Below are positions 46,420 through 57,164 of a stretch of DNA of 64,000 nt, in pieces. The position numbers and the translations under genes were made by a program. The notes beneath the pieces were generated by a model. It ran no database searches. It saw only the letters and a program-made list of their open reading frames with translations, and was not told the origin of the DNA. The stretch comes from Meconema thalassinum (Eukaryota > Arthropoda > Insecta > Orthoptera > Tettigoniidae). Numbering within the stretch: the stretch's first letter is position 1; each line of letters begins with the position of its first letter. The stretch lies in NCBI GenBank assembly GCA_946902985.2, contig OX336392.1, positions 466,576,693-466,640,692 on the forward strand. Direction: 5' to 3'.

Positions 46420-47174
46420 CATCCTTCGGCCCCCCCAGGGGCTCACATCTAGTGGCATGTGGGTTGGCGACCACGGGGCCCCAGCTGAGTCCGGCATTGC
46501 TTCCACTTACTTGTGCCGGGCTCCTCTCTGTCTTCTTTCCTGTCGACCTCACGTGGTCAACTCTTGTTCTCTTCCGACCCCGACGGTATTAGGGCATCCG
46601 AGGCCTAGGGAGTCACTTCCTTTCCCGCCTTAATTGGCCCTTGTCTCATCTTTTCTGATTCCCTCCTTCTGCGAGGGGTCAGCCTTCTTTTTCTTTTCAT
46701 GTTATCTCCTGCCTTCTGCTTAAGGCCCTCAAGGAGGCCGGGTGTATGTAGCCCCACCACTCTTGGTGCACCCTAGATAATGCTACACCCTCAGGGGCTC
46801 ACGGCTGGCGAGTTCGGGAGTTGGCGACCCCAAGGGATTCCTGAGCTGGGTCCGTTTTCCCTTTTTGTCCCTTACCTTTGGGGCGGACCCTCTCCTCTTT
46901 CACTTTCCTATCTGCCTTTCATGGCTCTCCTTCCTTCCAAGTCCCTCAATCCGCCTTCTTCGAGGGTTGAGGGCCTTTCTTTTCCTCCTGTCCTCTATTT
47001 GCCTTATTCTCCTTTAGTTTTCCATTTCTTCTTCTAGTATGTAGGTTAGTAGTTAGTTTTAGTTTTAAGTTCGCTTTTCAATTTCATCTTCACGATCACC
47101 CAAACCATCAGGGGCCGATAACCTAGATGTTAGGCCCCTTAAAACAACAATTATCATCATCATCATCCTTCGGC
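46420..47174 (+). mobile_element. S element, full copy in LINE C ORF1
   Basis: The insert is about 46431-47163, flanked by CATCCTTCGGC (46420-46430 and 47164-47174). It is complete from the CCCCCAGGGGCTCAC head through the second head-like block (about 46793) to the CTAGATG hairpin and ATC tail. No reading frame in it is thought to be real. Confidence 0.92.
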
Positions 47175-47553
47175 TGTGGGTTTAATTATGAATTTGGGAT
47201 CGGTTACTGTTTCCTTAACAAATGTGAGTAGATCCCGCCAGTGTTTGGAGGATTGCAGGTTGCAGTTGGTTTCTGTACTGAGCCGGGTTGGAGCGGCTCT
47301 TGCTTTGTTGCCATTCATTGTTAATGTTAGAGTCTCTAGATGTTGACGGCTCGGGTGACGATGTATGGGAAGATTGAGTAGTTATTTCTTTTTGTTCTGT
47401 CATGCTGTTTGGATTTTGTGATGTTGTTTCCTGGTGCACTTGGGTGTTCGAATCTGGGTCTGTTGGCTCAATTGGGTGCAATGTAAGCTGTGGTTCCGTG
47501 GGAGTAGGCTGTTGTGGTTCGGGCGAAGCTGGGCGTCCTCTAGTACTGACCAT

Positions 47554-48280
47554 GTTGAGAGTGCGTGTAGGGCTAGTAGCCGTGTGCTTGGTTGAGTTTG
47601 TGGCATGTAATGTGGTTTATATGTGCTTGTCCCCGTGTGCTTGGTTGTGTTAGTAGTTTGTAATTTGATTTTAGTGTGCTCGTTTCTATTCTGGGGTGAT
47701 TTTACTATTATTTATTGCTGAGGATGAATATTTCGAGTATGAGAGTGTTTCCCCCCGTTGGGGGAAGAGAATAATATTGTGTGAATCGCTATGTGAGTTG
47801 GAGGTCTGGGACAAATGGGGTCAAACACAATTTTGTGGTCCCCGCTTCAATTCCCTCTAACGTCAGTCGATTAGGGCTACAGTGTTTAAGAGGCGGCCGG
47901 AGTCAGTTCCTATTTCACCTTTCATTTCAAAACGTTGCCACTAGTTTCGTTGTAGTCGCTGTCCCCTAGTAGTTACATGGCCCGTACATAGGTATCAGCA
48001 CGGATTACCCGCTACTGTGAGCACAGATTACCTACTACTACTGTGGTGAGGGTGATTCAAGGTCGCGCGTGCGAGAAAGTTCTAACTGCTCCGGAGTCCA
48101 AACACTGGGGAAATGCAATCTCGTGGCAATGCGCTTCAAGAATATCGCGACCAGAAATTTCGAAGTGATAGTCTGTATAGGCTACTTCCAATTGAATGGC
48201 CGAAATATTTTGCTATAGATAAGCTAATAGTTAAACTACGGATTACGGAATTCACAAGTGACTGAAATATCCTTGGCCTT
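47554..48280. other. LINE C leader and unassigned DNA
   Basis: The first part is probably the LINE C 5' untranslated region in its orientation, containing a two-fold repeat of CCGTGTGCTTGGTTG (about 47580 and 47633). From about 47780 on I see nothing that I can name. Confidence 0.3.
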
Positions 48281-48790
48281 CCTCGTGTTGTAGCGGCTAG
48301 TATTCTTGGCTGTCACCCCAGAGGTTCGGGTTCGATTCCCGGCGCCGACAAGAAATTCGATTCATTCTTGTCTGAGGGCTGGAATGCCCCGTGAGGCAAA
48401 ACTGAAAAGATGTGGTTTCGATTCCCATCTCAGCCATCTTGGAAGTGGTTTTCCGTGGTTTCTCACTTCTACTCTGGCTGCGTGGCTCAGGGGTAACGTT
48501 CTTACTTGCTGTGTCCAAGATTGCAGGATCGAATCCTGGCACAGCACAAATGCGAGGGAGCCGTGTCAGTGAATTTACTGGCAGGTTAAAGATCCCCTTT
48601 GGGGCAAACTTCCAAAACCCCGGCCTCTCCTAAAGCCGCAGATGTTTAAAGGGACGTAAAGCAATAACATTATTATTATTTCTATTATTATTATTATTAT
48701 TTTTATTATTATTATTATCATCACTTCTACTCCAGACAAATGCAGCCGACTCCTTCACAATCCTCATCTGAATCCCAAATATACACACTA
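48281..48790 (+). mobile_element. SINE A copy 1, split by SINE B
   Basis: A tRNA-like head with A-box-like TAGCGGCTAGTA and B box GGTTCGATTCC (48329-48339) is followed by a body including GAGGGCTGGAATG, GTGAGGCA and CAGCCATCTTGGAAGTGG. The body is interrupted at 48473 and resumes at 48721 with TCCAGACAAATGC. The second copy is at 53346-53560. Pol III transcription is inferred from the boxes. Confidence 0.75.
48463..48731 (+). mobile_element. SINE B nested in SINE A
   Basis: The insert is 48474-48720 with duplication TCACTTCTACT (48463-48473 and 48721-48731). The head has A-box-like TGGCTCAGGGG and B box GGATCGAATCC (48526-48536). The body includes GTTAAAGATCCCCTTTGGGG and the end GGGACGTAAAGCAATAACAT, then a (TTA)n tail. 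Layout is typical of insect tRNA SINEs with TTA tails. Confidence 0.85.
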
Positions 48791-48982
48791 ACGCACTACC
48801 TCGTACCACGCTGGTATCGAGAGAGCGTGGGTTTGAATCCCACCTCAGCCGTCTTATTACTATTATTATTATTATTATTAATATTAATAATTAAAATATT
48901 TTCCGGATCTTGCATGTGGGGGGAGGGGGGGGGGGGAGGAGCACATGTTGAACTCTCTACCACCGGCGGCTTCTATTAATAC

Positions 48983-49022
<40 letters not shown>
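48770..49022 (+). repeat. SINE-like fragment and (ATT)n microsatellites
   Basis: 48815-48850 repeats the GTTTGAATCCCACCTCAGCC block seen in SINE A. It is followed by TTA/ATT runs at about 48853-48883, a G-rich run at 48917-48936, and (ATT)n at about 48978-49022. Confidence 0.55.
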
Positions 49023-49455
49023 TCTAAAATTACTATCAGTTTCTGCTTATTTAGGAGGATTATAAATTAATATTACATAATTTGGCAATAGAGGTGAGGG
49101 AGTGCAGGATTCTCCAGCCCCAGGGCCCATCACCACTCTCTAAGGCCTTGCATCCGGGGGTCACACACAAGAACGCTACACCACGAGATGGTCTTTAAAA
49201 CAGTATGTTATGCAGAATGTGATAACGCAGAAAGAAATAAAATGTTATTCTTCAAGCTCTACCATTTCCTTACAGACCTTCCTTACATAAAACTGCCTAT
49301 GTTGCGAAGTTCGAAACCGAAACACAATAAGGTTTCACGCCGTCGTTGTTGTTGCTCATGCTCAATTAGATTGTGTATATTCAATCATTTACTTTCATAA
49401 ACATCTTCATACTGACATTATGGGGTTTGAAGCCATTTTTCAGTGTTCCCTTAGT

Positions 49456-49593
49456 AAACAAAAGTTTGGTGCTTTTCGGTCGGTCAACACGAATGTACCC
49501 AAAAGAGTTGGATTATACCCTAATCCTGAAAAATTTACAAATCTTTTGGGTAAATTCGTGTTGACCGACTGAAAAGCACCGAACTTTTGTTTT
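49456..49593. mobile_element. Palindromic MITE with about 50-base arms
   Basis: The left arm (49456-49505) and right arm (49543-49593) are inverted copies with only a few mismatches; shared core TTTTCGGTCGGTCAACACGA against its complement. The centre is 37 bases. No open frame. A third partial arm lies at 50225-50246. The ends AACAAAAG...CTTTTGTT fit a foldback or MITE; no clear TSD, so the superfamily is unknown. Confidence 0.7.
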
Positions 49594-50669
49594 ATCTTCA
49601 TAATAACCTTAATTGTGATAAAGAATCCTTCAGACTAAACTAATTCCTGAAAAGAGTTGAAAAGTAAATTTTCAACACTTCTGTTTGAATATTTCAAAAT
49701 ATAACTCATCGTGTTTACGATAACATGGAAAAGATACGTAAGGAAGCCTACTTCCTAGTATACCTGTAACTTAGTAGTATGCTGAAAAACTGCTGTTTAT
49801 TTCCTAGAATTATATTTACGTGTTTTTGTAAGTAACCATGACAAGTTATTTTTTCTTTTATTCTTAACAAAGGCGATATTTAAAAAAATGTAGAATACCT
49901 TTTTTGAAATTACATTTCTCATCACACAGGATTAACTTCAACGATAAGCTATAGCATATTATTATCAGGACTGAGTTGCTTCAGCTCTTCCTTTCGCATT
50001 GCCTTTTCCTCATCAACAACCAAAAAATGTCCAGAAACTACAAATTCAGTTGCTCAAGGGAAAGAAAACTAAGATCCGTTTCCCACGATCATCACATCAC
50101 TATTCATGAACAAATATGGTGCAATTATATGGGGCAATTGTGATAATTAACTAATACATGTAACTTTTTCCAGGAGTGTATTTACATATTTATATCTTGT
50201 ACCCCGCCCATTCATTGGGCACAGTCGTGTTGACCGACTGAAAAGCTACAAAAGACAATATTATAGCCTATATAAAAAATCAGTAGTAGTGGTGAAAGAT
50301 TTCAGCCTATTCCTGTAACAACTTAGACCAGAAACTCATCCTAGCATCAACTCTTACCGCAGCTTCATTATAAACACAAATACGGAACTTTTGATTGCCT
50401 ATAGCAGCCTTCCCTGGATACCATAATACTGTACTTCAGAATCGTCAGTTTCTTTTCCCTTGGTACTCTTCCGTACGCATACATAATCATGGAATTTATT
50501 TAAATTTGCTATAATATGAACATGCTTAATTAATTAATTAGTGTACCATCCTTTATTTTGCAAAAAATATAATGAATAAAATGAAGAATCTACAAGCAAT
50601 ATCATGTGTAATGTATATGATTTATATAAAAATTAAATCAATGTTACATATTTCAAATTTTTTAATGTA
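49594..50669. other. AT-rich DNA, no gene seen
   Basis: No supported frame. It contains one extra arm of the palindromic element (50225-50246, TCGTGTTGACCGACTGAAAA and GC), which may mark the far end of a longer relative of that element. Confidence 0.35.
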
Positions 50670-50858
50670 ATATTACATAGAAGAAATGGAAGGAACGCAG
50701 ATGCCCCACGTGGAACCATCTGTCATCACTGCGGCAAATCGTGTGCCTCCCGCATTGGGCTGTATAGTCACCTCCGAACTCACCAATGAGAGACTTCCGG
50801 ATTGAAAGGCCAATCTACTCGATATGAGTGTTTGCTATGATGATGATAGATATTACAT
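50670..50858 (+). mobile_element. LINE 3'-end fragment with C2H2 zinc finger
   Basis: The insert is 50679-50849 with duplication ATATTACAT (50670-50678 and 50850-50858). In one plus frame it reads PRGTICHHCGKSC...SRIGLYSHLRTHQ and stops: a C2H2 finger with spacing CX2CX12HX3H. This finger with SRIGL is known at the C-terminus of some LINE polyproteins. The end is a short GATGATGATA tail. It is a strongly 5'-truncated copy of a LINE family otherwise absent from the window. Confidence 0.7.
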
Positions 50859-51074
50859 TAAAATCCTAGCCTTACTCATCAGTATATTGCCAAAATGGAT
50901 CCAACTATGACATTTTAACGCATGATAACCTAGAAAGTCATCTCGAAATTGACATCTTAATTATTATGAGGTAACCCGTAGTGACATTCTCACTCCGATA
51001 CTTACGATGAATATATGGGACACAAGAGGGTTATTCTTCCATATTTGTTAAAAAACGATCCGGGAAAAAAATAG

Positions 51075-51438
51075 CTTATCCTCTTGATGAAAAATGAAAA
51101 TCCACAGCCTGCTTCCAGTCTCCGACCGGGTCAGGAATGGAATGAATGAAGCCTCCATCTAGCGGCGAGGATATGAACTGTGTCGGCTGCCGAGGCCTGA
51201 CGCACTCCTCTGGGGCAATGATTAAATGAATGACAGATGAAATGAAATGATAGTGGAGAGTGTTGCTGGAATGACATTTTGACAGGGAAAACCGGAGTAC
51301 CCGGAGAAAAACCTGTCTGCCTCCGTTCTGTCTAGCACAGATCTCACATGGAGTGACCGGGATTTGAACCACGGACCCAGCGGTGAGAGGCCGGCGTTCT
51401 GCCGCCTAAGCCACGGAGGCTTAACTTATCCTCTTGAT
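51075..51438 (-). mobile_element. tRNA-derived SINE D
   Basis: The insert is 51089-51424, flanked by CTTATCCTCTTGAT (51075-51088 and 51425-51438). On the minus strand the head reads CCTCCGTGGCTTAGGCGGC, then B box GGTTCAAATCC (plus strand about 51362-51372); the body of about 260 bases ends in a T/A-rich tail. Head 70-75 bases long, as in a tRNA. Confidence 0.9.
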
Positions 51439-52469
51439 ATTAAATTTAATTTATCGATCAAGTCTTTGATATTTCCAGTGAAATGGAAACTTACTCAAGT
51501 CAGTCATATTCACAAGTCGGGTAAGATTTCACTAATTCTTAACTACCGAACAGTACCGGTAGCTACTAAGTTTGCCCCAAACTAACTTTACGAGCAAACA
51601 CTTCATGAACACATAGGCCTAATGTATTATTCAGGCATACATGCCATTTTATTCACGATTCATAACACGGATTCATCCCTCGATGATCAACAATAACCAA
51701 TTTTCACGAATCAGGAGTCATCTGGTTTAAATTAAAGGATAACGAGTCGATGTAATATATACAGATTATTGGTAGAGTTAACCATGACGTAGCCTACAAC
51801 TTACGAAAATGTCCTATTACGGATCATACTTACAGTATGAAAGACGCAACACTTTGTATCATAGAGAAAAGCTCCATTCACCCTCTGGTGTTCCCCTGGG
51901 ATCGAATCTTGTGCCTCTGTAATCTTATCTTAATTAACCATCTCCGGGATGCCAATATATCATTATTATTATTATTATTATTATTTGCAAATGTCGTGTA
52001 ATCGTTTAAATACATTTATTCGTTATGGGATTGTATGCTGCTCCAAAAGATGAAGAAACAATAAATTGGAACAAAACAAATTGTTTCGATTTATAAGTGT
52101 CATCCGATTGCATTTACACGAAAACTTTGATATAAAACACCACCATTTCCTATGTAGTTCCCATCTCAAGTCATCTAGGTTTATGGTAGGCTATACTATG
52201 AAAAAAAAAGTTATCCTTTTCTCACCGTATTGATCGAATTTTTGAGATATATTCAAAATGCTGGGATTTATAAGAAGATGCACATTTTATTTTAGGAACC
52301 TGTACATTGCTAAAGATTGTACAGTATAATGCATTCGTATGAAGTTGACTTGAATTTGGCTCAATAGTTTGGAACCCAAGATGTGCGAATGCTAACTATA
52401 GAGTTGAATCGATAAAAAATAAATTCCCTATATTCTTGGAATACAAAAGGACACATGTATATCCTAAAT
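51439..52469. other. AT-rich DNA, no gene seen
   Basis: No supported frame or RNA gene. An (ATT)n run lies at about 51960-51985. Confidence 0.35.
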
Positions 52470-52684
52470 ATGCTAAGCGGGAATGTGGTGGCCCAGTGGT
52501 GTGGTCAAGCTGTTGGCCTCTCACCACAGCGGACCGGGTTCGGTTCCCGGTCAATGATGTGAGATTTTCGAAGTGAAACGTCATGTCCAGTAGTTCGGAT
52601 TCCACGTAAAAAGGAGGTTCCGTGGCTATTGATCGCGAGATTGACGATAACATAAACTACACATTTCCTTTAAAAATGCTAAGC
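52470..52684 (+). mobile_element. tRNA-derived SINE C
   Basis: The insert is 52479-52675 with 9-base duplication ATGCTAAGC (52470-52478 and 52676-52684). The head has GTGGTGGCCCAGTGGTGTGG and a B box-like GGTTCGGTTCC within 52535-52549. The body is short (about 120 bases). Confidence 0.82.
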
Positions 52685-53345
52685 ATAATTTATTAATGGA
52701 ACTTTTTCTTTAAAGACTTTAGAGAAAAGTAGGCAGGTTATTACATTAAATAATTTGATAACATCTTTGATAGACCTTATTTGTCATCTGAATTTGAACT
52801 ATATGTTCCTTCGCGGTCAATAAGACCGAAACGTATAATATTCCACTGTCCAAGAACCAATACAGAGTAATATAAACATTCGCCTGTATCGAACACATTC
52901 AATATCTAAAAAAGAAAAAAGACATGCACACATTTCCATATATCAGACAGCACCTTTTGTTCATTTGTATTGTAGAGAAATCACTTAATATCATACACTC
53001 CTTATCAGTGACTTGAAACATAATTTCAAGTACGATACTTACTAGAATAATATTTAGTCATACGTATTATAAGTATCATTTTATATTAGTGTAAGAAAAA
53101 TATTAAGTGTAATTCATATTGTTATTTCTCGTAATTAGGTTGTAACCTGTTAGAAGAACTATAAATAAACAAACAAATAATTATAAATAAATAAACAAAT
53201 TAATTTAATGAAATTCAGGTCCACTTTAGTGATGGTTACTAACTAGTGATTGCTTGCTACTCATATAATAATTACTGTAACTTCAAAAGCCCAGTAGTCG
53301 CTACATCATATTTAGACTGACAAAGCAACATTTTATTTACAATCC
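52685..53345. other. AT-rich DNA, no gene seen
   Basis: No supported feature; several TAAATAAA-type low-complexity runs around 53160-53210. Confidence 0.35.
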
Positions 53346-53560
53346 ACCTCGTGGCGTAGTGGCTAGTCTTCTTAGCTGTCAACGCAGAGGTCCAGGTTTA
53401 GGAGCTGAGGGCTGGAATGGGATACACTGAGGCTTGTGAGGCAGAACTGGGAAGAGAAGGGTTACATTGTTACTTCAGCCATCCTGGAAGTTGTTTCCTC
53501 ACTTATGCTTCAGGCAAATGCTGGGATGGTATCTAACTTAAGGCCACGACCGCCGCATAT
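53346..53560 (+). mobile_element. SINE A copy 2, degraded
   Basis: Head CCTCGTGGCGTAGTGGCTAG matches SINE A copy 1, but the B box region is damaged (GGTCCAGGTTTAGG). The body shares GAGGGCTGGAATG, CTTGTGAGGCA, CAGCCATCCTGGAAG and CAGGCAAATGCTGGGATGG. No TSD found. Confidence 0.65.
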
Positions 53561-53878
53561 ACAAAACCCGTCCCTAATACAAATACACACCCTAATACAA
53601 CCATCACAATAACACAGGTTATTAGACACATTATACACACACCCAAGTGCACGCGGCTACATGACCACCATGTCCCAAAGCTCCTAAACGAATCACCACC
53701 TCCAACAACAACAACAACAACTCTATTTACAGTACAACAATGGCATAATCTTGAAAGTAGCCTATACTACTGTATATTACAGACATGTTAGAAAGAACTA
53801 AAAAGCTCATAATAAACACTGGAACTGCAAAAGACCTGTAGGCCACACACCATAATATGATGATCTAGAAAGCAGACG

Positions 53879-54552
53879 ATTGTAATCGGGGGTGGATCTA
53901 GGGGAGGGCGACCGCCCAGGGCCCCGCGGTCCGGGGGGGAGTCATGGATTGTTTTAAATTTAATTGATTAATTATTTATTTATTCGTTAATTCCCCATAA
54001 GGAGAGCGTTATAACACAATCAATTTTCATGTTTAATTCTGGTCCTTCTTTTTTTTTCCAAAAACCTCTCATACACACACACTATGCTTCCTCTGTCTCT
54101 CCTCCCTCCACTTCTTTCCCGGTTGTCTCTCTTTGGGAGTCTGCTCAAACATCTGTTGTCTAAGTCTAATTGATTAATTAATTATACTTTTCAAACTAAT
54201 TTATAATTCATATTCTTTTTTCAGTGCAGCTATGACCTCCCGTGACCGTTTAGCAAGTATAGATTTCAGTGAAATGATGGAAGACTTCATCCGAGAAAAA
54301 GAGTCGCAAAGTAATATTTTAATATTTCATAGTTTACATAATCTTCTTCAAGGGGACTTAAGGGTTTCTTTCATATTATTAAAAGAATGTACCGTAGTGT
54401 ATTCAAAATATTGTAACTATTCTTTATTTTATTATTATTACAAAACTATTTTCCATTTGATTTGATATTTTTTATATTTTCTATTGTTGAGGGCCCGACC
54501 GTATCATATCGCCCAGGACACCGCAAAGCCTGGATCCGGCACTGATTGTAAT
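53879..54552 (+). mobile_element. Non-autonomous hAT-type DNA transposon
   Basis: The element is 53887-54544 with the 8-base duplication ATTGTAAT (53879-53886 and 54545-54552), the length expected of hAT transposons. Its ends are imperfect inverted repeats: left CGGGGGTGGATCTAGG, right (complement) CAGTGCCGGATCCAGG, 11 of 16 positions alike and close to typical hAT ends. About 340 bases in, the frame at 54232 reads MTSRDRLASIDFSEMMEDFI, which resembles the very end of hAT transposases (RL...IDF...F). I infer an internally deleted copy that kept the C-terminal codons. Confidence 0.75.
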
Positions 54553-55708
54553 GAAGCGACTGACAGCACCTGGACATGAGCTGATTTCATCACTTCCTGG
54601 TATGAGATTACCATCTCTCAGAAGCCGGCTCTGTCTTACTTCACCCTGTTTCAAGGACATGACTTTGCGACGATGCGGTATCTGACGGTAACTGCCTGAA
54701 CTGCCAGCACCTCGACACGGCTAGCATTAGCAACTCAATATGCTGACATTTTCTAAAATCACGATTAAACATATACAGAGTTCTTAATTTGAAAATATGA
54801 TTCAGTAGCACAATAGAGAAAACTATGAGCTGTCTTGCAGTGGAGTTTGTTTCTGTTTTCAACATCATCTGAAGGCATTGAAGAGGTTTGGAAAATTGCA
54901 GTTCAGAACTCTATTTTATATGGAGAATTGTGATTTTAACTACACTTTTTATAACTATCTTTGTATTCCTGTTCGATATGCTTTTGTACCGATGAAAAGT
55001 GTATAAAATACTACAGCGGGCTATAGGAACAAAATAATTTTACCTTGTCCCGTTTCTTTATAAAACGTTTCACAAACTTTTCACCCATGTTACAACAAGT
55101 GCTGGGCTGGCGGTCGGCCGTTCCCACTCCGGCCGGCTCTTAATGTGGTGTCTCCACGGCGATAATCGAGCTGTGCGTCAGAGGTAATGAAGCAGTTAAT
55201 TTGGTGCGAGGTGGATCTCTCTACAGGCGCCGTAGAATATACTTCTCTTATCGCTGTCGCTTCCGTGTGCCCTGGAATGCAGGCCGGCAGGAGGTGGAAG
55301 GGGGCGAGCAGCCTCGCGCTCAGGAATGTGCTGCACCTGTCAGCGCTAGCCCCAGGCGTGCGCGCGCCGTTGCCAAGCCGCTGCCCTTCGTCAGAGTAGG
55401 TATCCCAGGCGATGTGGATTGTTGTTGCTGTAGTATTGTGGCCAGTCCAAGATAACCTCTCAGCCAAGAGAAGGGGCCGCAATCAGCGTTAGGCGAACTG
55501 CCGAAGCAGCCTGCAGACGCAACGTGTAAGCCCAGCCAAGCTAAGCAAGTCAATTATGCTATATGACGCCCAGGCAAGCAAGGACTGCCAATGATGACCG
55601 CTGATGGCCCAAGCACCAAAGCCAGACAGACGACGACCCTAAGGTACCCAGACAGAGCAGAGGATGGGGACCTTGCTTCCGTCTAAGGCGAGCTCCCAGA
55701 GTAGAATG
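54553..55708. other. No gene confirmed
   Basis: 54553-55080 is AT-rich. 55090-55520 is GC-rich with overlapping open frames on both strands, up to 130 codons, but without a recognisable motif or codon pattern. It could be a decayed exon, a CpG-rich promoter or repeat. I do not call a gene. Confidence 0.3.
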
Positions 55709-57160
55709 ACAGGCATGCTATAGAGATAATCAGGCTTGTGGGCGCATAAAAATGAGCCTTTGTAAAGCGGGAACCTGGTGCTCTAATGTGCTCCTTTTGT
55801 CCCTTTTTAGAATGAAATTTTTGGTAAATTGAAATTTGAGGTTTGATAATATATTATTTCCCCCAGGGGCTCACATCTTGTGGGCGTGGGTTGGCGACCA
55901 CGGGGCCCCAGCTGAGTCCGGCATTGCTTCCACTTACTTGTGCCGAGCTCCTCTCTGTCTTCTTTCCTGTCGACCTCACTTGGTCAACTCTTGTTCTCTT
56001 CCGACCCCGACGGTATTAGGGTATCCGAGGCCTAGGGAGTCTCTTCCTTTCCCGCCTTAATTGGCCCTTGTCTCATCTTTCCTGATTCCCTCCTTCTGTG
56101 AGGGGTCAGCCTTCTTTTTCTTTTCCTTTTACCTCCTGCCTTGCGCTCAAGGCCCTTAAGGAGGCAGGGTGTATGTAGCCCCACCACTTCTGGTGCACCC
56201 TAGATAATGCTACACCCTCAGGGGCTCACGGCTGGTGAGTTCGGGAGTTGGCGACCCCGAGGGATTCCTGAGCTGGGTCCGTTTTCCCCTTTCGTCCCTT
56301 ACCTTTGGGGTGGACCCACTCCTCTTTCACTTTCCTATCAGCCTTTCATGGCTCTCCTTCCTTCCAAGTCCCTCAATCCGCCTTCTCCGAGGGTTGAGGG
56401 CATTTCATTTCCTTCTGTCCTTTTATTTGCCTTATTCTCCTTTAGTTTTCCATTTCTTCTTCTAGTATGTAGGTTAGTAGTTAGTTTTAGTTTTAAGTTC
56501 GCTTTTCTTTTTCATCTTCACGATCACCCAAACCATCAGGGGCCGATAACCTAGATGTTAGGCCCCTTAAAACAACAATTATCATCATCATCATCATAAT
56601 ATATTATTGTACCTTGCTGAAGAGTAGGTCAGCAGTGGGTACAATGTTTGTTTGAGTATGATTATATATTTGTTTTTGTGAATTAATTTTTTTAAAAATG
56701 TATATGACTATCTCCTAGAATTGCCGGCTTATGTTCGAAACAGGGAGTGCCTTTTGGTCCTTAATTTGGGCCAAGCTCTTTCCTGTCGATGCCGTAGATG
56801 TTAATATTTTCTCTCGCTCGCCATGGTTTATATGTGTGAGATTTTTCAGGTGCGTGTATGGGTTTTAGTTTGTGCAGCAGCTTCGATATTAATGTGAAAA
56901 GTAATAGAATAGACCGCTAGTGGGTAGTAATTTAGTATTGCTTAGAAGTTGAAGAGGTAATAGACCTGTAGTAGGTTTGGCAATGTTTTGCTATAGTAGT
57001 GTTTAAAAGGCCTCAGCTTCCGCCTCATATAGTTGGTTTTTGTATAGTATGTGTAGATAGAAAGTGTAGTGTAATGCAATGTAGCAGGAGAATCCGCTCC
57101 AGAGCATTTGGTGTGTTATGTAGGTCCCCGTGTTCATGACTCCGCATCCCGGGCCTGTCG
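55709..57160. repeat. Repeat Z, copy 2, with S insertion
   Basis: Begins at CAGGCATGCTAT like copy 1 at 37098 and matches it to 55858 and again from 56609 to about 56715, then diverges. A block at 57145-57180 (GCATCCCGGGCCTGTCGGCC, GTGGCCTTAGCCCC) recalls the duplicated block in copy 1. The S element inside is absent from copy 1. Confidence 0.55.
55846..56608 (+). mobile_element. S element, full copy in repeat Z
   Basis: The insert is 55859-56595 (737 bases) with duplication ATAATATATTATT (55846-55858 and 56596-56608). Complete head, second head-like block, CTAGATG hairpin and ATC tail. The AT-rich target gives no coding context. Confidence 0.93.
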
Positions 57161-57164
57161 GCCG

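Larger units (their letters stand above)
42175..47553 (-). pseudogene. LINE C ORF1, split by repeat X copy 2 and an S element
   Basis: The minus-strand N-terminus begins MVSTRGRPASPEPQQPTPTE at 47553 and is Ser/Thr/Gln-rich; there is a frame change near 47220. After the S element (46431-47163) it continues through KQVIIRGLAIVTTPEEIKNE and the knuckles CHRCQNYGHTQGYC, CQRCAGPHFAKEC and CALCSGEHLASSKSC to about 45815. Repeat X copy 2 interrupts it; the C-terminal part resumes at about 42960 (NLPKRKTRQEK), has a poly-Gln run, and ends at TAA 42177-42175. The protein would bind element RNA. The exact joint at repeat X is uncertain because the two frames do not meet cleanly. Confidence 0.8.

Noticed and set aside
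46780..47037. Recurring 75-116 codon frame starting MLHPQGLTAGEFGSW in every full S element
   Set aside because: It is shared only because the S copies are alike; frame length varies with each copy, there is no known motif, and the overlapping frame MSSGVGDPEGFLSW is equally conserved. It is best treated as non-coding.
48281..48545. Functional tRNA genes at the A and B boxes
   Set aside because: B boxes are good, but the regions do not fold as complete cloverleafs by eye and continue into SINE bodies with duplications. The same holds for 6405-6474, 51350-51424 and 52480-52555.
54232..54465. 77-codon frame as a free-standing host gene
   Set aside because: It lies entirely inside the hAT derivative and resembles only the end of a transposase.
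55090..55520. GC-rich overlapping open frames of 70-130 codons as a host exon
   Set aside because: Open on both strands in several frames, as GC-rich DNA often is. No domain, no splice context that I can support.
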